A DNA stretch of 64,000 bases from an uncultured Lachnospiraceae bacterium (GCA_910576815.1 CAJTKA010000017.1:8739-72738), one strand, 5' to 3'; numbered from the stretch's first letter, positions 52,609 through 61,955 are shown. Numbers and translations: made by a program. The notes: generated by a model not told the origin, from the sequence alone.

Positions 52609-54135
52609 ATGACATCACAGATCTGTATTATTATTGCCATCATAGCCTATCTGGGCATGATGATTTACATTGGTATCTCTTATTCCAAAAAAAATACCCA
52701 GGCAGCGGAATTTTATCTGGGCGGCCGCAAGCTCGGCCCCTTAGTCACTGCCATGAGCGCAGAAGCCTCCGATATGAGCAGCTACCTTTTGATGGGGCTT
52801 CCGGGTCTAGCCTACCTGTCCGGCCTCTCCGAAGTTGGCTGGACTGCCATCGGTCTGGCTGTCGGCACTTACTTAAACTGGCTCTTTGTTTCCAAACGGA
52901 TCCGCCGCTATTCCAGCAGGATCGGCTCCTTTACCCTACCGGAATTCTTTTCCAGAAGATATGGAGATGACAGGCATATCCTGACCTGCATTGCCGCCAT
53001 CGTGATCGTGATTTTTTTCGTACCTTACACTGCGTCCGGCTTTGCGGCCTGCGGTAAACTGTTCAGCACCCTGTTTGGCATGAATTACACCATTGCCATG
53101 CTGCTTAGCGCCGCCGTCATCGTACTTTACTGCACGCTGGGCGGTTTTCTGGCTGTGAGCACCACTGACTTGATCCAGGGCATCACCATGAGCATTGCCC
53201 TGCTCATCATAGTAGGCTTCGGCGCAGTCGTCACCAGCGGCTTCGACTCTGTTTTTAACGCGGCAAAGGAACTTCCCGGCTACTTAAGTCTGGTACAGTC
53301 CTATTCCCCGCAGACAGACACCGCATCCCCCTACACATTCCTGATGATCGTTTCCACGCTCGCCTGGGGCCTCGGCTACTTTGGGATGCCCCACATCCTG
53401 CTGCGCTTCATGGCCATTGAGGACGAGGAGAAACTGACCCTCTCCAGAAGGATCGCGACCGTCTGGGTGGTGATTTCCATGGGTGTTGCCGTGCTGATCG
53501 GTGTAGTGGGTTACGGTCTGTCACAGGCAGGCATCCTTCCCGTCCTGGAGGGAAGCAATTCCGAGACCGTCATCATTCAAATTGCTTCCGTATTAAGCGG
53601 TTATGGCATCTTTCCCGCATTGATAGCAGGTGTTATTTTATCTGGCATCCTGGCAGCTACCATGTCCACCGCTGATTCACAGCTCCTGGCGGCGGCATCC
53701 AGTATCTCCCAAAATCTGGTGCAGGATTTCGGCAAAAAGAAGCTTGAGACAAAAACCTCTCTGATCATCGCGAGGATCACGGTCATCGCAATCTCCCTGA
53801 TCGCTGTCTTTATCGCTCAGGACCCCAACAGCTCCATCTTCACCATCGTCTCCTTTGCCTGGGCAGGCTTCGGCGCTGCTTTCGGTCCGGTGGTCCTTCT
53901 GGCGCTGTTCTGGAAGCGTTCCAACAAACAGGGCGCGCTTGCGGGCATGATTGCCGGCGGTGTGATGGTCTTTGCCTGGAAGTACGGCATCGCCAAGCTG
54001 GGCGGCGCCTTTGCCATCTATGAACTGCTCCCCGCTTTCGTCGTTGCGCTGCTCGTCAATGTAGCAGTTTCCCTCTTGACCAAAGAACCTGATGCAGAGA
54101 TCGTTAAGACATACGAAGAAGTGATGAACAAGTAA
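52609..54135 (+). CDS. putP: Sodium/proline symporter (SSS family)
   Basis: A 508-aa protein with about thirteen hydrophobic segments and the PutP signatures EFYLGGRKLGPLVTAMSAEASDMSSYLLMG in order, FTLPEFFSRRYG, and GILAATMSTADSQLL. Imports proline (or a close substrate) with sodium. I start at 52609: AGGAGG lies directly before this ATG and inside a five-codon longer frame. Own promoter, and a shared terminator with the convergent alarmone synthetase gene. Confidence 0.9.
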   Translation: MTSQICIIIAIIAYLGMMIYIGISYSKKNTQAAEFYLGGRKLGPLVTAMSAEASDMSSYLLMGLPGLAYLSGLSEVGWTAIGLAVGTYLNWLFVSKRIRRYSSRIGSFTLPEFFSRRYGDDRHILTCIAAIVIVIFFVPYTASGFAACGKLFSTLFGMNYTIAMLLSAAVIVLYCTLGGFLAVSTTDLIQGITMSIALLIIVGFGAVVTSGFDSVFNAAKELPGYLSLVQSYSPQTDTASPYTFLMIVSTLAWGLGYFGMPHILLRFMAIEDEEKLTLSRRIATVWVVISMGVAVLIGVVGYGLSQAGILPVLEGSNSETVIIQIASVLSGYGIFPALIAGVILSGILAATMSTADSQLLAAASSISQNLVQDFGKKKLETKTSLIIARITVIAISLIAVFIAQDPNSSIFTIVSFAWAGFGAAFGPVVLLALFWKRSNKQGALAGMIAGGVMVFAWKYGIAKLGGAFAIYELLPAFVVALLVNVAVSLLTKEPDAEIVKTYEEVMNK

Positions 54136-54194
54136 GCCAGACGAAAAATCCTGTCACGTTCAGGACCGATCCGCTTGGCATGGAAAGCAATAAC

Positions 54195-54226
54195 AGAGGG
54201 CCCGGACATCTCCGGACCCTTTGTTT
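54195..54226. terminator. Terminator between putP and the alarmone synthetase gene
   Basis: AGGG-c-CCGGA / TCCGG-a-CCCT (54197-54206 and 54211-54220) with loop CATC, followed by TTGTTTTGT on the plus side. Confidence 0.85.
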
Positions 54227-54248
54227 TGTCTGATGATCTGTGATTTTC

Positions 54249-55037
54249 TCATTCTCCCACCGCGATATCGATCTTGCGGAGTTTTTCCATAAGGATTTCT
54301 TCTTCCGTCGGCAGATCTTCCGATTGTTCGATCTGCTGGCGCACCTGCCACATCTGTTCATCGATAGCCGCGATCTGTTCGGCGCACGCAGTCAGGCTCC
54401 TTACGATTTCTGCCTGATTTGGCACCTCCTGCTTATATTTGAGCTGATGCTCCAAGCTCGCCCAGAAGTCCATGGCGATCGTGCGGATCTGCACTTCCAC
54501 CGCCATCTCTCTGGTCTGATCTGAGAAGAAAACCGGCACACTCACGATCATATGGTAACTGCGATAGCCGTTGGGTTTCGGATTCCTGATATAATCCTTC
54601 CTGCGAATCACCGTGATATCATCCTGCTGCGCCAACGCCTCCGCCAACACATAAATATCATCGACATAAGAACAGACCACACGGATGCCTGCTACATCAT
54701 AGAGGTTGTCCTCCACATTTTCAATCGTAAAGGGAAGTCCCTTACGGCTCAGCTTCTCCCGAATGCTTGTACTGCTCTTTAAGCGGGAATTGATGGAAGT
54801 GATGGGATTGCGCTGATATCTCACATTAAACTCAGAATTGAGGACGTCGAATTTCGTCCGCACTTCCTTGATCGCACAGCTGTAACGCATACGCATCTCT
54901 TTATAGTCCACCATCGTCCCCGCCATCTTTCGGCGCTGTTCATAAATTTCCTGATCTACCTTGGGAATCACCATCATTTGATTCTCCTCGGGGTCAAATC
55001 CCATCTCCTCTAATGGGAAAAATGGATTGGGGCTCAT
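54249..55037 (-). CDS. Small alarmone synthetase (RelA/SpoT synthetase domain only)
   Basis: A 262-aa (p)ppGpp synthetase-type protein without the HD hydrolase or regulatory domains, as in RelP/RelQ (YwaC/YjbM). Conserved parts: INSRLKSSTSIREKLSRKG, DVAGIRVVCSYVDDIY, RNPKPNGYRSYHMIV and EVQIRTIAMDFWASLEHQLKYK. It makes the alarmone under stress. ATG behind GGAGG; promoter TTGTTT-17-TATATT at 55063-55091. Confidence 0.88.
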   Translation of the reverse strand: MSPNPFFPLEEMGFDPEENQMMVIPKVDQEIYEQRRKMAGTMVDYKEMRMRYSCAIKEVRTKFDVLNSEFNVRYQRNPITSINSRLKSSTSIREKLSRKGLPFTIENVEDNLYDVAGIRVVCSYVDDIYVLAEALAQQDDITVIRRKDYIRNPKPNGYRSYHMIVSVPVFFSDQTREMAVEVQIRTIAMDFWASLEHQLKYKQEVPNQAEIVRSLTACAEQIAAIDEQMWQVRQQIEQSEDLPTEEEILMEKLRKIDIAVGE

Positions 55038-55062
55038 TTTTTCATCCTCCGTTCATTTTCCT

Positions 55063-55091
55063 AATATATACCAAATACCGAAGAAAAACAA
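55063..55091 (-). promoter_or_regulatory. Promoter of the alarmone synthetase gene
   Basis: Minus strand: -35 TTGTTT (55086-55091), 17-bp spacer, -10 TATATT (55063-55068). Confidence 0.65.
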
Positions 55092-55158
55092 GGAAAGAAT
55101 TATTAACTTTTTATTAGAATTTTAAGAAATTCCCGATTCACCCGATTCTTCATAATAA

Positions 55159-55188
55159 TTGACTTCCCGCGCGCCTCTACTATATAAT
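55159..55188 (+). promoter_or_regulatory. Promoter of the aldo/keto reductase gene
   Basis: Plus strand: -35 TTGACT (55159-55164), 18-bp spacer, perfect -10 TATAAT (55183-55188). Confidence 0.75.
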
Positions 55189-55261
55189 GAAAAGAAAACA
55201 ATAAGCTTTGGAACGAAGACAAGGTTGAAAAATAAGTCTATGCTTCGACATGGAGGTAATC

Positions 55262-56449
55262 ATGCAATATAGAACAATGAAAGACGGCACGGAAGTGTCC
55301 ATCCTCGGTTACGGCTGTATGCGTTTTACCTCGTCAGCCGGACGGATCAACCTCGAAAAGGCAGAAAAGGAAGTGATGCTCGCCATCGAAAACGGCGTCA
55401 ATTACTTTGATACTGCCTACATCTACGGCGGGAGTGAGGAAGCACTCGGTTCTATCTTAGAACGCAACCACTGCCGTGAAAAAGTGCAGATCGCCACCAA
55501 ACTCCCCTACTATTTGCTGAAAAATGCCTCCTCCGTCGAAAAGCTTTTTCAGGAGCAGTTAAAGCGCCTGCGCACGGATCATATTGACTTTTACCTAATG
55601 CATATGCTCTTTGATGTGGAGGTCTGGAACCGCCTAAAGAGTATCGGCATCGAAGAATGGATCGCCGAGAAGAAAAATACGGGTGTGATTCGCAATATCG
55701 GATTCTCTTTTCATGGTGACACGGATACCTTTAAGGCATTGATCGATGCCTACGACTGGGATTTTTGTCAGATCCAGTACAATTATCTGGATGAATATAC
55801 GCAGGCCGGAAGACCCGGGCTGCTCTATGCCGCCGAAAGAAACATTCCCGTGATCATCATGGAGCCGCTGCGTGGAGGAAGGCTGGTTGAGGGCTTACCC
55901 GACGCTGCCAAAAAAGCAATTGCAGACTATCCCATAAAACGCACGCCTGCCCAATGGGCATTTCATTGGCTCTGGGATCAGCCTCAGGTGACCTGCGTAC
56001 TCTCCGGTATGAACGCAACGCAGATGGTGACGAAAAATATCGCTTCCGCAGACGAGGCCGGTGTCGGCACCTTTACCAAGGCAGACCATCACCTAATCGA
56101 CATTCTGCGCCAAAAAATCAATCAAACGCTCAAAGTTGGCTGCACCGGCTGCGGATACTGTATGCCCTGTCCTCACGGCGTGGACATTCCTACCGCCTTT
56201 CGCTGCTACAATCAGTCTGCCTCCAATAAGAAATTCAGCGCGGTGCTGGAGTACGCACAGATCACTTCCCTGAAAAAGGATTCCTCCGCCATGACGCAGT
56301 GCACCAAATGTGGCGCCTGTGAAAAGCACTGCCCGCAGCATATCGAGATCCGTAAAGAACTGCAAAACGCAAAAAAGGCTTTACAGCCCTTCTATATCCG
56401 CGCTTTTCTGAAACTCGTCGGAAAGCTGGTAAAACGGGAAAGTACATAA
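55262..56449 (+). CDS. Aldo/keto reductase with C-terminal 4Fe-4S domain
   Basis: A 395-aa protein. The N-terminal ~290 residues are an aldo/keto reductase barrel (GYGCMRF, NYFDTAYIYGGSEEALG, DFYLMHML, FSFHGD). The C-terminal part has ferredoxin-like motifs CTGCGYCMPCPHGVD and CTKCGACEKHCPQHIEI. Such proteins are common in Clostridia; the substrate is unknown. I start at 55262, behind GGAGGT; a longer frame would begin in the ribosome site. Confidence 0.88.
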   Translation: MQYRTMKDGTEVSILGYGCMRFTSSAGRINLEKAEKEVMLAIENGVNYFDTAYIYGGSEEALGSILERNHCREKVQIATKLPYYLLKNASSVEKLFQEQLKRLRTDHIDFYLMHMLFDVEVWNRLKSIGIEEWIAEKKNTGVIRNIGFSFHGDTDTFKALIDAYDWDFCQIQYNYLDEYTQAGRPGLLYAAERNIPVIIMEPLRGGRLVEGLPDAAKKAIADYPIKRTPAQWAFHWLWDQPQVTCVLSGMNATQMVTKNIASADEAGVGTFTKADHHLIDILRQKINQTLKVGCTGCGYCMPCPHGVDIPTAFRCYNQSASNKKFSAVLEYAQITSLKKDSSAMTQCTKCGACEKHCPQHIEIRKELQNAKKALQPFYIRAFLKLVGKLVKREST

Positions 56450-56462
56450 GCAGAGCAGAAAA

Positions 56463-56484
56463 GGAAGTGACTCTCGTCACTTCC
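56463..56484. terminator. Terminator at the convergence of the reductase and a hypothetical gene
   Basis: Perfect 9-bp stem GGAAGTGAC / GTCACTTCC (56463-56471 and 56476-56484), with TTTTCTG following on the minus strand. It includes the stop codon of the minus-strand gene. Confidence 0.85.
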
Positions 56485-57214
56485 CCAGCATACTGTAATT
56501 TCCTTTCTGATCATAGGAATCCAATAAATAATGATTCTCTGACTGCATGGCAAGCACCGCTTCCCTGTCAGCCATCCGCGTCCCTTTTTTCACCTTTTTC
56601 CCGGGCGGTTCTGACTTGCTTTTCCAAAAAGAAAACTTTAACGCCTTTTCCTTTTGTTTCTGATAGAACTCCCACAGTTTAGCTGCACTGTCCCGCAGCT
56701 TGTTTTTGATATTGCCCCTGCCGGTCGCCGAAACGGTGGTACTCTCCTGCAAGTTGCGCTCTCTGGCCTGTTCGTCCCGCAAAGGTTCCCGCTTCTGTTC
56801 CGGCGTCACCAAATGCTCCGCCGCCTGCGTCTGCGCCGCTGCCTGCATGACCCCAGGCACCGATCCCACGGTCCTGCCTGCCCGAAGGCCGCTGCCACTA
56901 TTTCGGACAACACTCTGTGCCATCTCCTCCTGCATCGTCTTCAGCGCATAATCCTCTAATCCGTTTCCTAATCCCAGCCCGATCCTGCCGCTTCCCATCC
57001 TGCCTGCCCGCACATAACCGATGCCCTCTCCCTCGGGCAGTTGTGACTGCTTTGCCGCTTCTGCCGCCGCGCTGTCCCTCAACTTCAGGCCCGCTCCCGC
57101 ATGCGCGGAAAAAGGCTCGTGAAAATGCGAAGTTTTCCACTTTAATACATGATATTTTGTATTGAAATCTTCTCTCTGCTGGACCCAAGTGATGTGGTTC
57201 ATGGCGACACCCAT
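56477..57214 (-). CDS. Uncharacterised protein, first-named of a three-gene unit
   Basis: A 245-aa soluble protein of unrecognised family, last in a three-gene minus-strand unit. A short motif KLRDSAA occurs twice (about residues 45-51 and 163-169). The middle is Gly/Ala/Gln-rich, the C-terminal part basic (KKVKKGTRM), and the end reads HYLLDSYDQKGNYSMLGK. No membrane segment. An alternative start is the ATG four codons in; neither has a clear ribosome site. The neighbours suggest a surface or flagellar association. Confidence 0.55.
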   Translation of the reverse strand: MGVAMNHITWVQQREDFNTKYHVLKWKTSHFHEPFSAHAGAGLKLRDSAAAEAAKQSQLPEGEGIGYVRAGRMGSGRIGLGLGNGLEDYALKTMQEEMAQSVVRNSGSGLRAGRTVGSVPGVMQAAAQTQAAEHLVTPEQKREPLRDEQARERNLQESTTVSATGRGNIKNKLRDSAAKLWEFYQKQKEKALKFSFWKSKSEPPGKKVKKGTRMADREAVLAMQSENHYLLDSYDQKGNYSMLGK

Positions 57215-57257
57215 TCTTTCATCAGCGTTATCTCAAATAACGCATGATACTAATCGA

Positions 57258-57989
57258 TTACCTGCGGGAATTAAAACGACTTCCCACATTGCTGCCATAA
57301 TTATAGAGATTCGATTTCGCAAAGGGATTGTAAGTAGTGCTTTTCTCCGCCTCGATATTTTTCTCCGCCGCAGCCTCTACAGAATCAGCTCTGGCCGCTG
57401 CCCTGGCTGAAAATCCGTTCCCGCCCCAGACTTTTTCCAACGTGTCTACATCTGCCGCCAGAAGCTTTTTCTCATCGATTACAAGCTTTCCATCCGACTG
57501 CCTGCTCACACCTGTTTTAGAAAACTCGATTTCTCCCAATCTGGACATACTGTTAAACTGACTCAGGAAGCTTTCGTCCGTCCTCGTGCCCGATTCTTCC
57601 AAATCATCCAACATTTGATTATACTGCGATACAAAACCCTTGATATGATCTACGATTTTTTCCGTACTGCCGCTTTCCCGCGCCTTATCGTAGATCGAAT
57701 CCTTCTCCGTCTTCTGAAGCGCCTGTCCGTATGCCTGCACCTGTCCCGCATGATACTTCATATCATAGTAGAACTTCTGTGTTTTCTGCGTTTCCTGCGG
57801 CGATGTGATAAATTCTCTGTTGTAAATGTCACTCGCCTTAGAAGTTGCTCTGCCACCAAAAATACTATCCAAACGACTGGAGCGATTTTTCAGGCTGTTA
57901 CGTTTTAACGCCTTATATAACTTCGTCCCCGCGTTCTCCTTTTTTCTGGTGTTCATCAAATTCGTTCTGTAATTTCTTGTAACTCTCAT
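57258..57989 (-). CDS. Protein resembling the C-terminus of flagellar cap protein FliD
   Basis: A 243-aa soluble protein. Residues ~105-200 read like FliD C-terminal segments: KGFVSQYNQMLDDLEESG, SMSRLGEIEFSKTGVSR then DGKLVIDEKKLLAADVDTLEKVWGG. The N-terminal part is basic (KALKRNSLKNRSSRLD) rather than the FliD head domain. It may be an accessory or secreted FliD relative. ATG behind GGAGG. No flagellar genes are seen in the window, so this is inference from sequence pattern. Confidence 0.6.
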   Translation of the reverse strand: MRVTRNYRTNLMNTRKKENAGTKLYKALKRNSLKNRSSRLDSIFGGRATSKASDIYNREFITSPQETQKTQKFYYDMKYHAGQVQAYGQALQKTEKDSIYDKARESGSTEKIVDHIKGFVSQYNQMLDDLEESGTRTDESFLSQFNSMSRLGEIEFSKTGVSRQSDGKLVIDEKKLLAADVDTLEKVWGGNGFSARAAARADSVEAAAEKNIEAEKSTTYNPFAKSNLYNYGSNVGSRFNSRR

Positions 57990-58040
57990 ATGCCCTCCAT
58001 CTCTTTCTTTTCTGCCTGATACTGCTGTCTTACGTTTCTC

Positions 58041-59102
58041 CTATATCTCCTCGTCCACCTCAATGCCTTTGATGTCCGCCTCGATCAGCTTAAGCTTATT
58101 TAACATATCCTTGATCTCTGCCTTGACTGTGTCATTCGCACCGGCAACATTCAATCCTGCGTCCGCCATATCGCCCAGAAGCTCCGCTTCCTCTCTGGAG
58201 TCTTTCTCCTGCTGTCTCTGCGCTTCCTGTGCCTCGTTTCTTTCCTCTCTGACGGCTTCGGTCCGCGCTTCCATCAGCTCCTTCTGTTCCTTGCGAAGCT
58301 CGATCTTTTCTTCCTGTTCTTCCTTCTTCTCGGCCTTTTCCTTTTCTTCCTCTCTCGTTTCCTCGTAGGTCTCGTCTACATGATCTTGGGCTTCTTCCCA
58401 GATCATTCCCTGAATATCCTTGCTCGCCTCATCCATCACCTTCTTCGCATTATTCTGCGCGTCCGTCATCTCGTGGGACTTCAAACGTTCCTGCTTGATA
58501 GATCTGACCGCGCCATTATATGCCTCAAGAGCCGATTCCGCCTTGCCTTCACGAATCTGAAATATCTGCTCCTCGCCGTCAATTTCAAGGCATCTCTGCT
58601 GGTATTCTGTCAGCGGTTCATCCTCTAATTCCTCCAGTCTCTTACGCTCTTCTGCTGTAAAATCAGCATCTGCAAATTCACCATTATTGGGATAATGCAG
58701 ACGCTCCAGAAGCTCCAGATCCTTCTGTTCCTGAGAATCCTTCTCCACGCCATAGCCTTCCCGCAGATTTTCCTTTCTTTCCCGGCATTCATAAATTCTA
58801 TCACGATTGATCAGAATCTCTTTTTTCTGCTCTCGCGCAAGCCCCTCGTACTCTGCTATGCTCTGATCCGTCTTACGATCCGTGTCCCAGGCATTCTGCA
58901 CAAGTTTCATTGCCTTCTTCTGCGCCTGCTGTCTGCGGAGCGTGATAGAATCTTTATGTAACGGGAGGTCCCCCGCAAAGATCGTATTCTTTCGCTGCTG
59001 TTTCTCGGAAGCCTTTTGCCCAATATTCTCCTGTGCTTTTTCCTGCGCCTGTGCCGCTATCTGAACGCCCTGTGCCTCTCTATCTCCAAATCTGACTAAC
59101 AT
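58041..59102 (-). CDS. Charged coiled-coil protein
   Basis: A 353-aa highly charged protein with long coiled coils (about residues 60-130 and 225-330; runs such as EETREEEKEKAEKKEEQEE). No family recognised. The C-terminal part (GANDTVKAEIKDMLNKLKL) looks helical. I start at 59102, preceded by AGGGAGG; a longer frame to 59135 contains this site. First gene of the three-gene unit that includes the FliD-like protein. Confidence 0.6.
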   Translation of the reverse strand: MLVRFGDREAQGVQIAAQAQEKAQENIGQKASEKQQRKNTIFAGDLPLHKDSITLRRQQAQKKAMKLVQNAWDTDRKTDQSIAEYEGLAREQKKEILINRDRIYECRERKENLREGYGVEKDSQEQKDLELLERLHYPNNGEFADADFTAEERKRLEELEDEPLTEYQQRCLEIDGEEQIFQIREGKAESALEAYNGAVRSIKQERLKSHEMTDAQNNAKKVMDEASKDIQGMIWEEAQDHVDETYEETREEEKEKAEKKEEQEEKIELRKEQKELMEARTEAVREERNEAQEAQRQQEKDSREEAELLGDMADAGLNVAGANDTVKAEIKDMLNKLKLIEADIKGIEVDEEI

Positions 59103-59235
59103 ACTCTGCACCTCCCTGTCATACCATTTTGTCAATCCGTTGACCTCTGCTATAGTTATCGGACGTTTCCGCCCTTTTGATAAGGAAAATTTAACCCTTT
59201 TATGCCTAAAAACATACCAGTCACAACATTTTGTC

Positions 59236-59688
59236 TCACAGCTTTAGAAATTTCAGAAATGCCTCGCACCCTTCCAGCACATCACCATAGGTCACCTCGA
59301 AGTTTCCCGTATACCAGGGATCAGCGATTGCCTTGCCACTGCCCGCGAACTCCAGAAGCTTGTATATCTTATGCTCCGGATCTCCGCCCGCGATCCGCTC
59401 CATGTTGCGGACATTGGCATCGTCCATGCCGATCAGATAGTCGAACTCCTGATAGTCCTGCTTCGTCATCTGACGCGCCCGATGGGGAATCAGCGGGATT
59501 CCCACCTGCCGCAGCTTTTGGACTGTGCCGTAGTGGGGCGGGTTGCCGATCTCCTCACGGCTGGTGGCGGCGGAGTCGATGTGGAATTTGGATGAAAGCC
59601 CCTTCTCCTTTACCATGTGGGTGAGGAGGCTTTGGGCCATGGTGCTTCTGCAAATATTGCCGTGGCAGACAAATAATATTTTTATCAT
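59236..59688 (-). CDS. Low-molecular-weight protein-tyrosine phosphatase
   Basis: A 150-aa phosphatase with the P-loop CHGNICRS near residue 8 and the acid DPWYTG near residue 128. Such enzymes often counter tyrosine kinases of polysaccharide export (Wzb/CpsB-like role), though no kinase is in the window. ATG start. It flanks the integrated element. Confidence 0.92.
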   Translation of the reverse strand: MIKILFVCHGNICRSTMAQSLLTHMVKEKGLSSKFHIDSAATSREEIGNPPHYGTVQKLRQVGIPLIPHRARQMTKQDYQEFDYLIGMDDANVRNMERIAGGDPEHKIYKLLEFAGSGKAIADPWYTGNFEVTYGDVLEGCEAFLKFLKL

Positions 59689-59759
59689 AACGCTAAAACT
59701 CCTTTATTTCCTATATTTTCAAGGCTTGTAGCCGTTTTCATTGTTCTTGATTTCAAACA

Positions 59760-59850
59760 TTTTTTCTTAGATTGTCACATATTTTCTTAGGTTTTCTTCT
59801 GCAAAAGGGGTAAAATAAGGGGTAAATTATTTCATTTTACCCCTTGCCTT
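59760..59850. other. Left end of the integrative element with arm-type repeats
   Basis: Just past the int stop are two direct copies of TTTTCTTAG (59762-59770 and 59782-59790), a possible integrase arm-type site, and a repeated GGGGTAAA. A hairpin AAGGGGTAAA / TTTACCCCTT (59817-59826 and 59836-59845) may end the int transcript. The exact att core cannot be fixed without the other end. Confidence 0.5.
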
Positions 59851-59851
59851 T

Positions 59852-61051
59852 TTACTCGCCCACTACGCGCTGTAACTCGCTCTGCGCGTCCTCAAAATTC
59901 ACATGGGTATAAGTGTTTAAAGTAACACTTATGTCAGAATGTCCCATGATGTATTGTAACGTTTTCGGGTTCATTCCGCTTTTTGCCATGTTTGAGCAGA
60001 ATGTATGTCGGCAGACATGCGGGGTAATTTTCGGCATCTGCACCTTGTAGATACTGTTATACTTTTCGAGGATATGTTGCATATACTTTTCCCAATGCAG
60101 GGCAACCATAGGCATATCATTCTTATCCAAAAATAGAAATCCTGTATATCCCGCAATGATTGGCTCTGCTTTTGGGGCAGTCCGATTTTTGATGATTCTT
60201 CGGAAACACTCTGCCACTTCTTCCGTCATGGGTACATAGCGAATCCCTTTTTCCGTCTTAGGCGCTTCTATCACATATTCCATCTGGCTTGTGCGCTGTA
60301 ACTGATGATTGACCCGAATACGCTTTTTCTTGAAATCAATATCTGCAATCGTCAGACCGCAAAATTCTGATATGCGCAAGCCTGTATGGAACAGGATAAA
60401 GATACCGTCATAGTATCTGCAAAAATGTTTGTCCTCTTGAATAAATCTCAAATATTCCCTTTGCTGTTTTCTTGTGACGGCTTCCCTTGTCACGCTGTCA
60501 TTTACAATGACGGTGGCTAATTCAAACTGAAACGGGTTTTTTCGGATTAAATCGTCATTTTCTGCCATTTGAAATGCCGGTCTTAACACACCCCTAATCG
60601 TATGAATGGAACTGTACCCCCGTCCGTCCACCTGCTGTAATTTAATCAGCCACGCCTTTGCGTCAGACAGCTTTACTTTGTCAATCCGCTTATCCCCGAA
60701 CGGGTCTTTCTTCAAGATGTTTATAACGGTTTTATACCCTGCTTTGGTGCTATGCCTTACGCCTATTTTAAGGGAAACATATTTTTCTACCAATGACAGC
60801 ACCGTATAATTGCCGCCGTTTGATGCAATCTGATTGAACATATCCTGTTCAATCTGTTTCTCCTTTTCCCGAAGCGACAGGTCTTTGCGCTTGCCTTTCG
60901 GGTATGGGTCGTTATGGTCTAACCGCCAACTGTAAACACTCTTTTCCTTGCCGTCCGAGTCGGTATATTTAAAGCGGTATCTGCCGTCTGGTCTCTGGGT
61001 CTCTCCATTGTGTAAAATCCTGTTTCTTTTGTCTCTCCTTTTTTCACTCAT
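59852..61051 (-). CDS. int: Tn916-family tyrosine integrase
   Basis: A 399-aa tyrosine recombinase. The start MSEKRRDKRNRILHNGETQR matches Tn916 Int, with its arm-binding and core-binding domains. The catalytic residues are seen in HTGLRISEF (Arg), HVCRHTFCSNM (HxxR), MGHSDIS (His) and LNTYTHV (Tyr). It inserts and excises the element. I start at 61051 behind AAGGAG; a longer frame adds an unlikely 19 residues. Confidence 0.95.
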   Translation of the reverse strand: MSEKRRDKRNRILHNGETQRPDGRYRFKYTDSDGKEKSVYSWRLDHNDPYPKGKRKDLSLREKEKQIEQDMFNQIASNGGNYTVLSLVEKYVSLKIGVRHSTKAGYKTVINILKKDPFGDKRIDKVKLSDAKAWLIKLQQVDGRGYSSIHTIRGVLRPAFQMAENDDLIRKNPFQFELATVIVNDSVTREAVTRKQQREYLRFIQEDKHFCRYYDGIFILFHTGLRISEFCGLTIADIDFKKKRIRVNHQLQRTSQMEYVIEAPKTEKGIRYVPMTEEVAECFRRIIKNRTAPKAEPIIAGYTGFLFLDKNDMPMVALHWEKYMQHILEKYNSIYKVQMPKITPHVCRHTFCSNMAKSGMNPKTLQYIMGHSDISVTLNTYTHVNFEDAQSELQRVVGE

Positions 61052-61141
61052 GGTTATTTTGTCTCCTTTCTGAAAAAGAGACCCAAACTCGTGATAATAT
61101 ACTAACACAAATTGAGGTCTCTTTCCATACCCAACCGCTAT

Positions 61142-61360
61142 TTATACCACCGTTGCACGGTCTAAATATTCTTCAAACTTCTGCCGTTTAATCAGTATGC
61201 GGTTGCCGTTCATAATGATAAAGTCCGCTTCGGGGTGTTCGTCTGCTATCATGCGCAGTTTGTTTTCTCCTATATGGTAATACTCCGCCGCTTCTGTAAT
61301 TGTTAATATGTACCTTTTCCATACAGGAATTGTATTTTCTTGTACTTTGTTTTTTTCCAT
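61142..61360 (-). CDS. xis: Tn916-type excisionase
   Basis: A 72-aa winged-helix protein close to Tn916 Xis (IPVWKRYILTITEAAEYY, GENKLRMIADEH, IMNGNRILIKRQKFEEYLD). It directs Int toward excision. 90 bp upstream of int. Confidence 0.92.
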   Translation of the reverse strand: MEKNKVQENTIPVWKRYILTITEAAEYYHIGENKLRMIADEHPEADFIIMNGNRILIKRQKFEEYLDRATVV

Positions 61361-61374
61361 GTCAATCTCCTGTA

Positions 61375-61944
61375 TTATTTTTCATATTTGCTGATTTCCC
61401 AATAATGGGATTTTAAAAATTGTACCATTGTCAACGAACCGTTATCACACAACACTCGAAACCAATCAGTGCGGTTTTCCTTTGCGAACAAAAGTAACTG
61501 TGCATAGCTTACAATACCATTTTGCAAGCAAAACTCAATCATTTCCCCGATTGCGCTGTACTTGTCCGTTGCAAGATTTATCATGGTCTGATAATCAGCA
61601 CCCGAACAGGAAATTACATTTTTCATATCGTATTGTGCCTTTTCGGGGTTGTCTAAATGGCACAGATAACGCGCATACGCTCTCGCACACTTAATCGGCT
61701 CAATTCCTACGCCGCCAATGACTGAAAATACTTCCTGTGCCTGTTCGCTTGTCTTTACGCCGTCAAAAAGTATCATTACATGAAAATGCTCTTTCTTTAA
61801 TGTGCCGTCCGTATTCAAATCTTTGTCATGTAGGGGAGAAATCAGTGCCGGAACACATTGTTCCTGCAACAGCCTAATCCAGTCAGCAGGGGCAGATTCG
61901 GGATAGACCACCGTTGCATAGTTTCTTGTCCTCTTTTTCTCCAT
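61375..61944 (-). CDS. pMV158-type RepB rolling-circle replication initiator
   Basis: A 189-aa HUH endonuclease. Residues line up with pMV158 RepB: ATVVYPESAPADW, SPLHDKD with metal ligands His39 and Asp42, HFH at 53-55 and the catalytic RYLCH with Tyr93 (RepB Y99). It should nick the origin and start rolling-circle replication. The rest of the domain set needed for a hexamer (C-terminal oligomerisation part) is short. I start at ATG 61944; an in-frame TTG lies at 61968. The origin hairpin lies just upstream. Confidence 0.88.
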   Translation of the reverse strand: MEKKRTRNYATVVYPESAPADWIRLLQEQCVPALISPLHDKDLNTDGTLKKEHFHVMILFDGVKTSEQAQEVFSVIGGVGIEPIKCARAYARYLCHLDNPEKAQYDMKNVISCSGADYQTMINLATDKYSAIGEMIEFCLQNGIVSYAQLLLFAKENRTDWFRVLCDNGSLTMVQFLKSHYWEISKYEK

Positions 61945-61955
61945 ATTTTTTCTGT

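Noticed and set aside
59156..59163. Confident sigma-28 promoter for the three-gene unit
   Set aside because: Only the -10 box fits. The -35 TAAA at the right spacing is absent, so it is kept as a tentative note and not listed as a promoter.
59689..59851. tRNA gene as integration target of the Tn916-type element
   Set aside because: No cloverleaf or CCA-type end is seen. Tn916-type integrases prefer A+T-rich sites, which this is.
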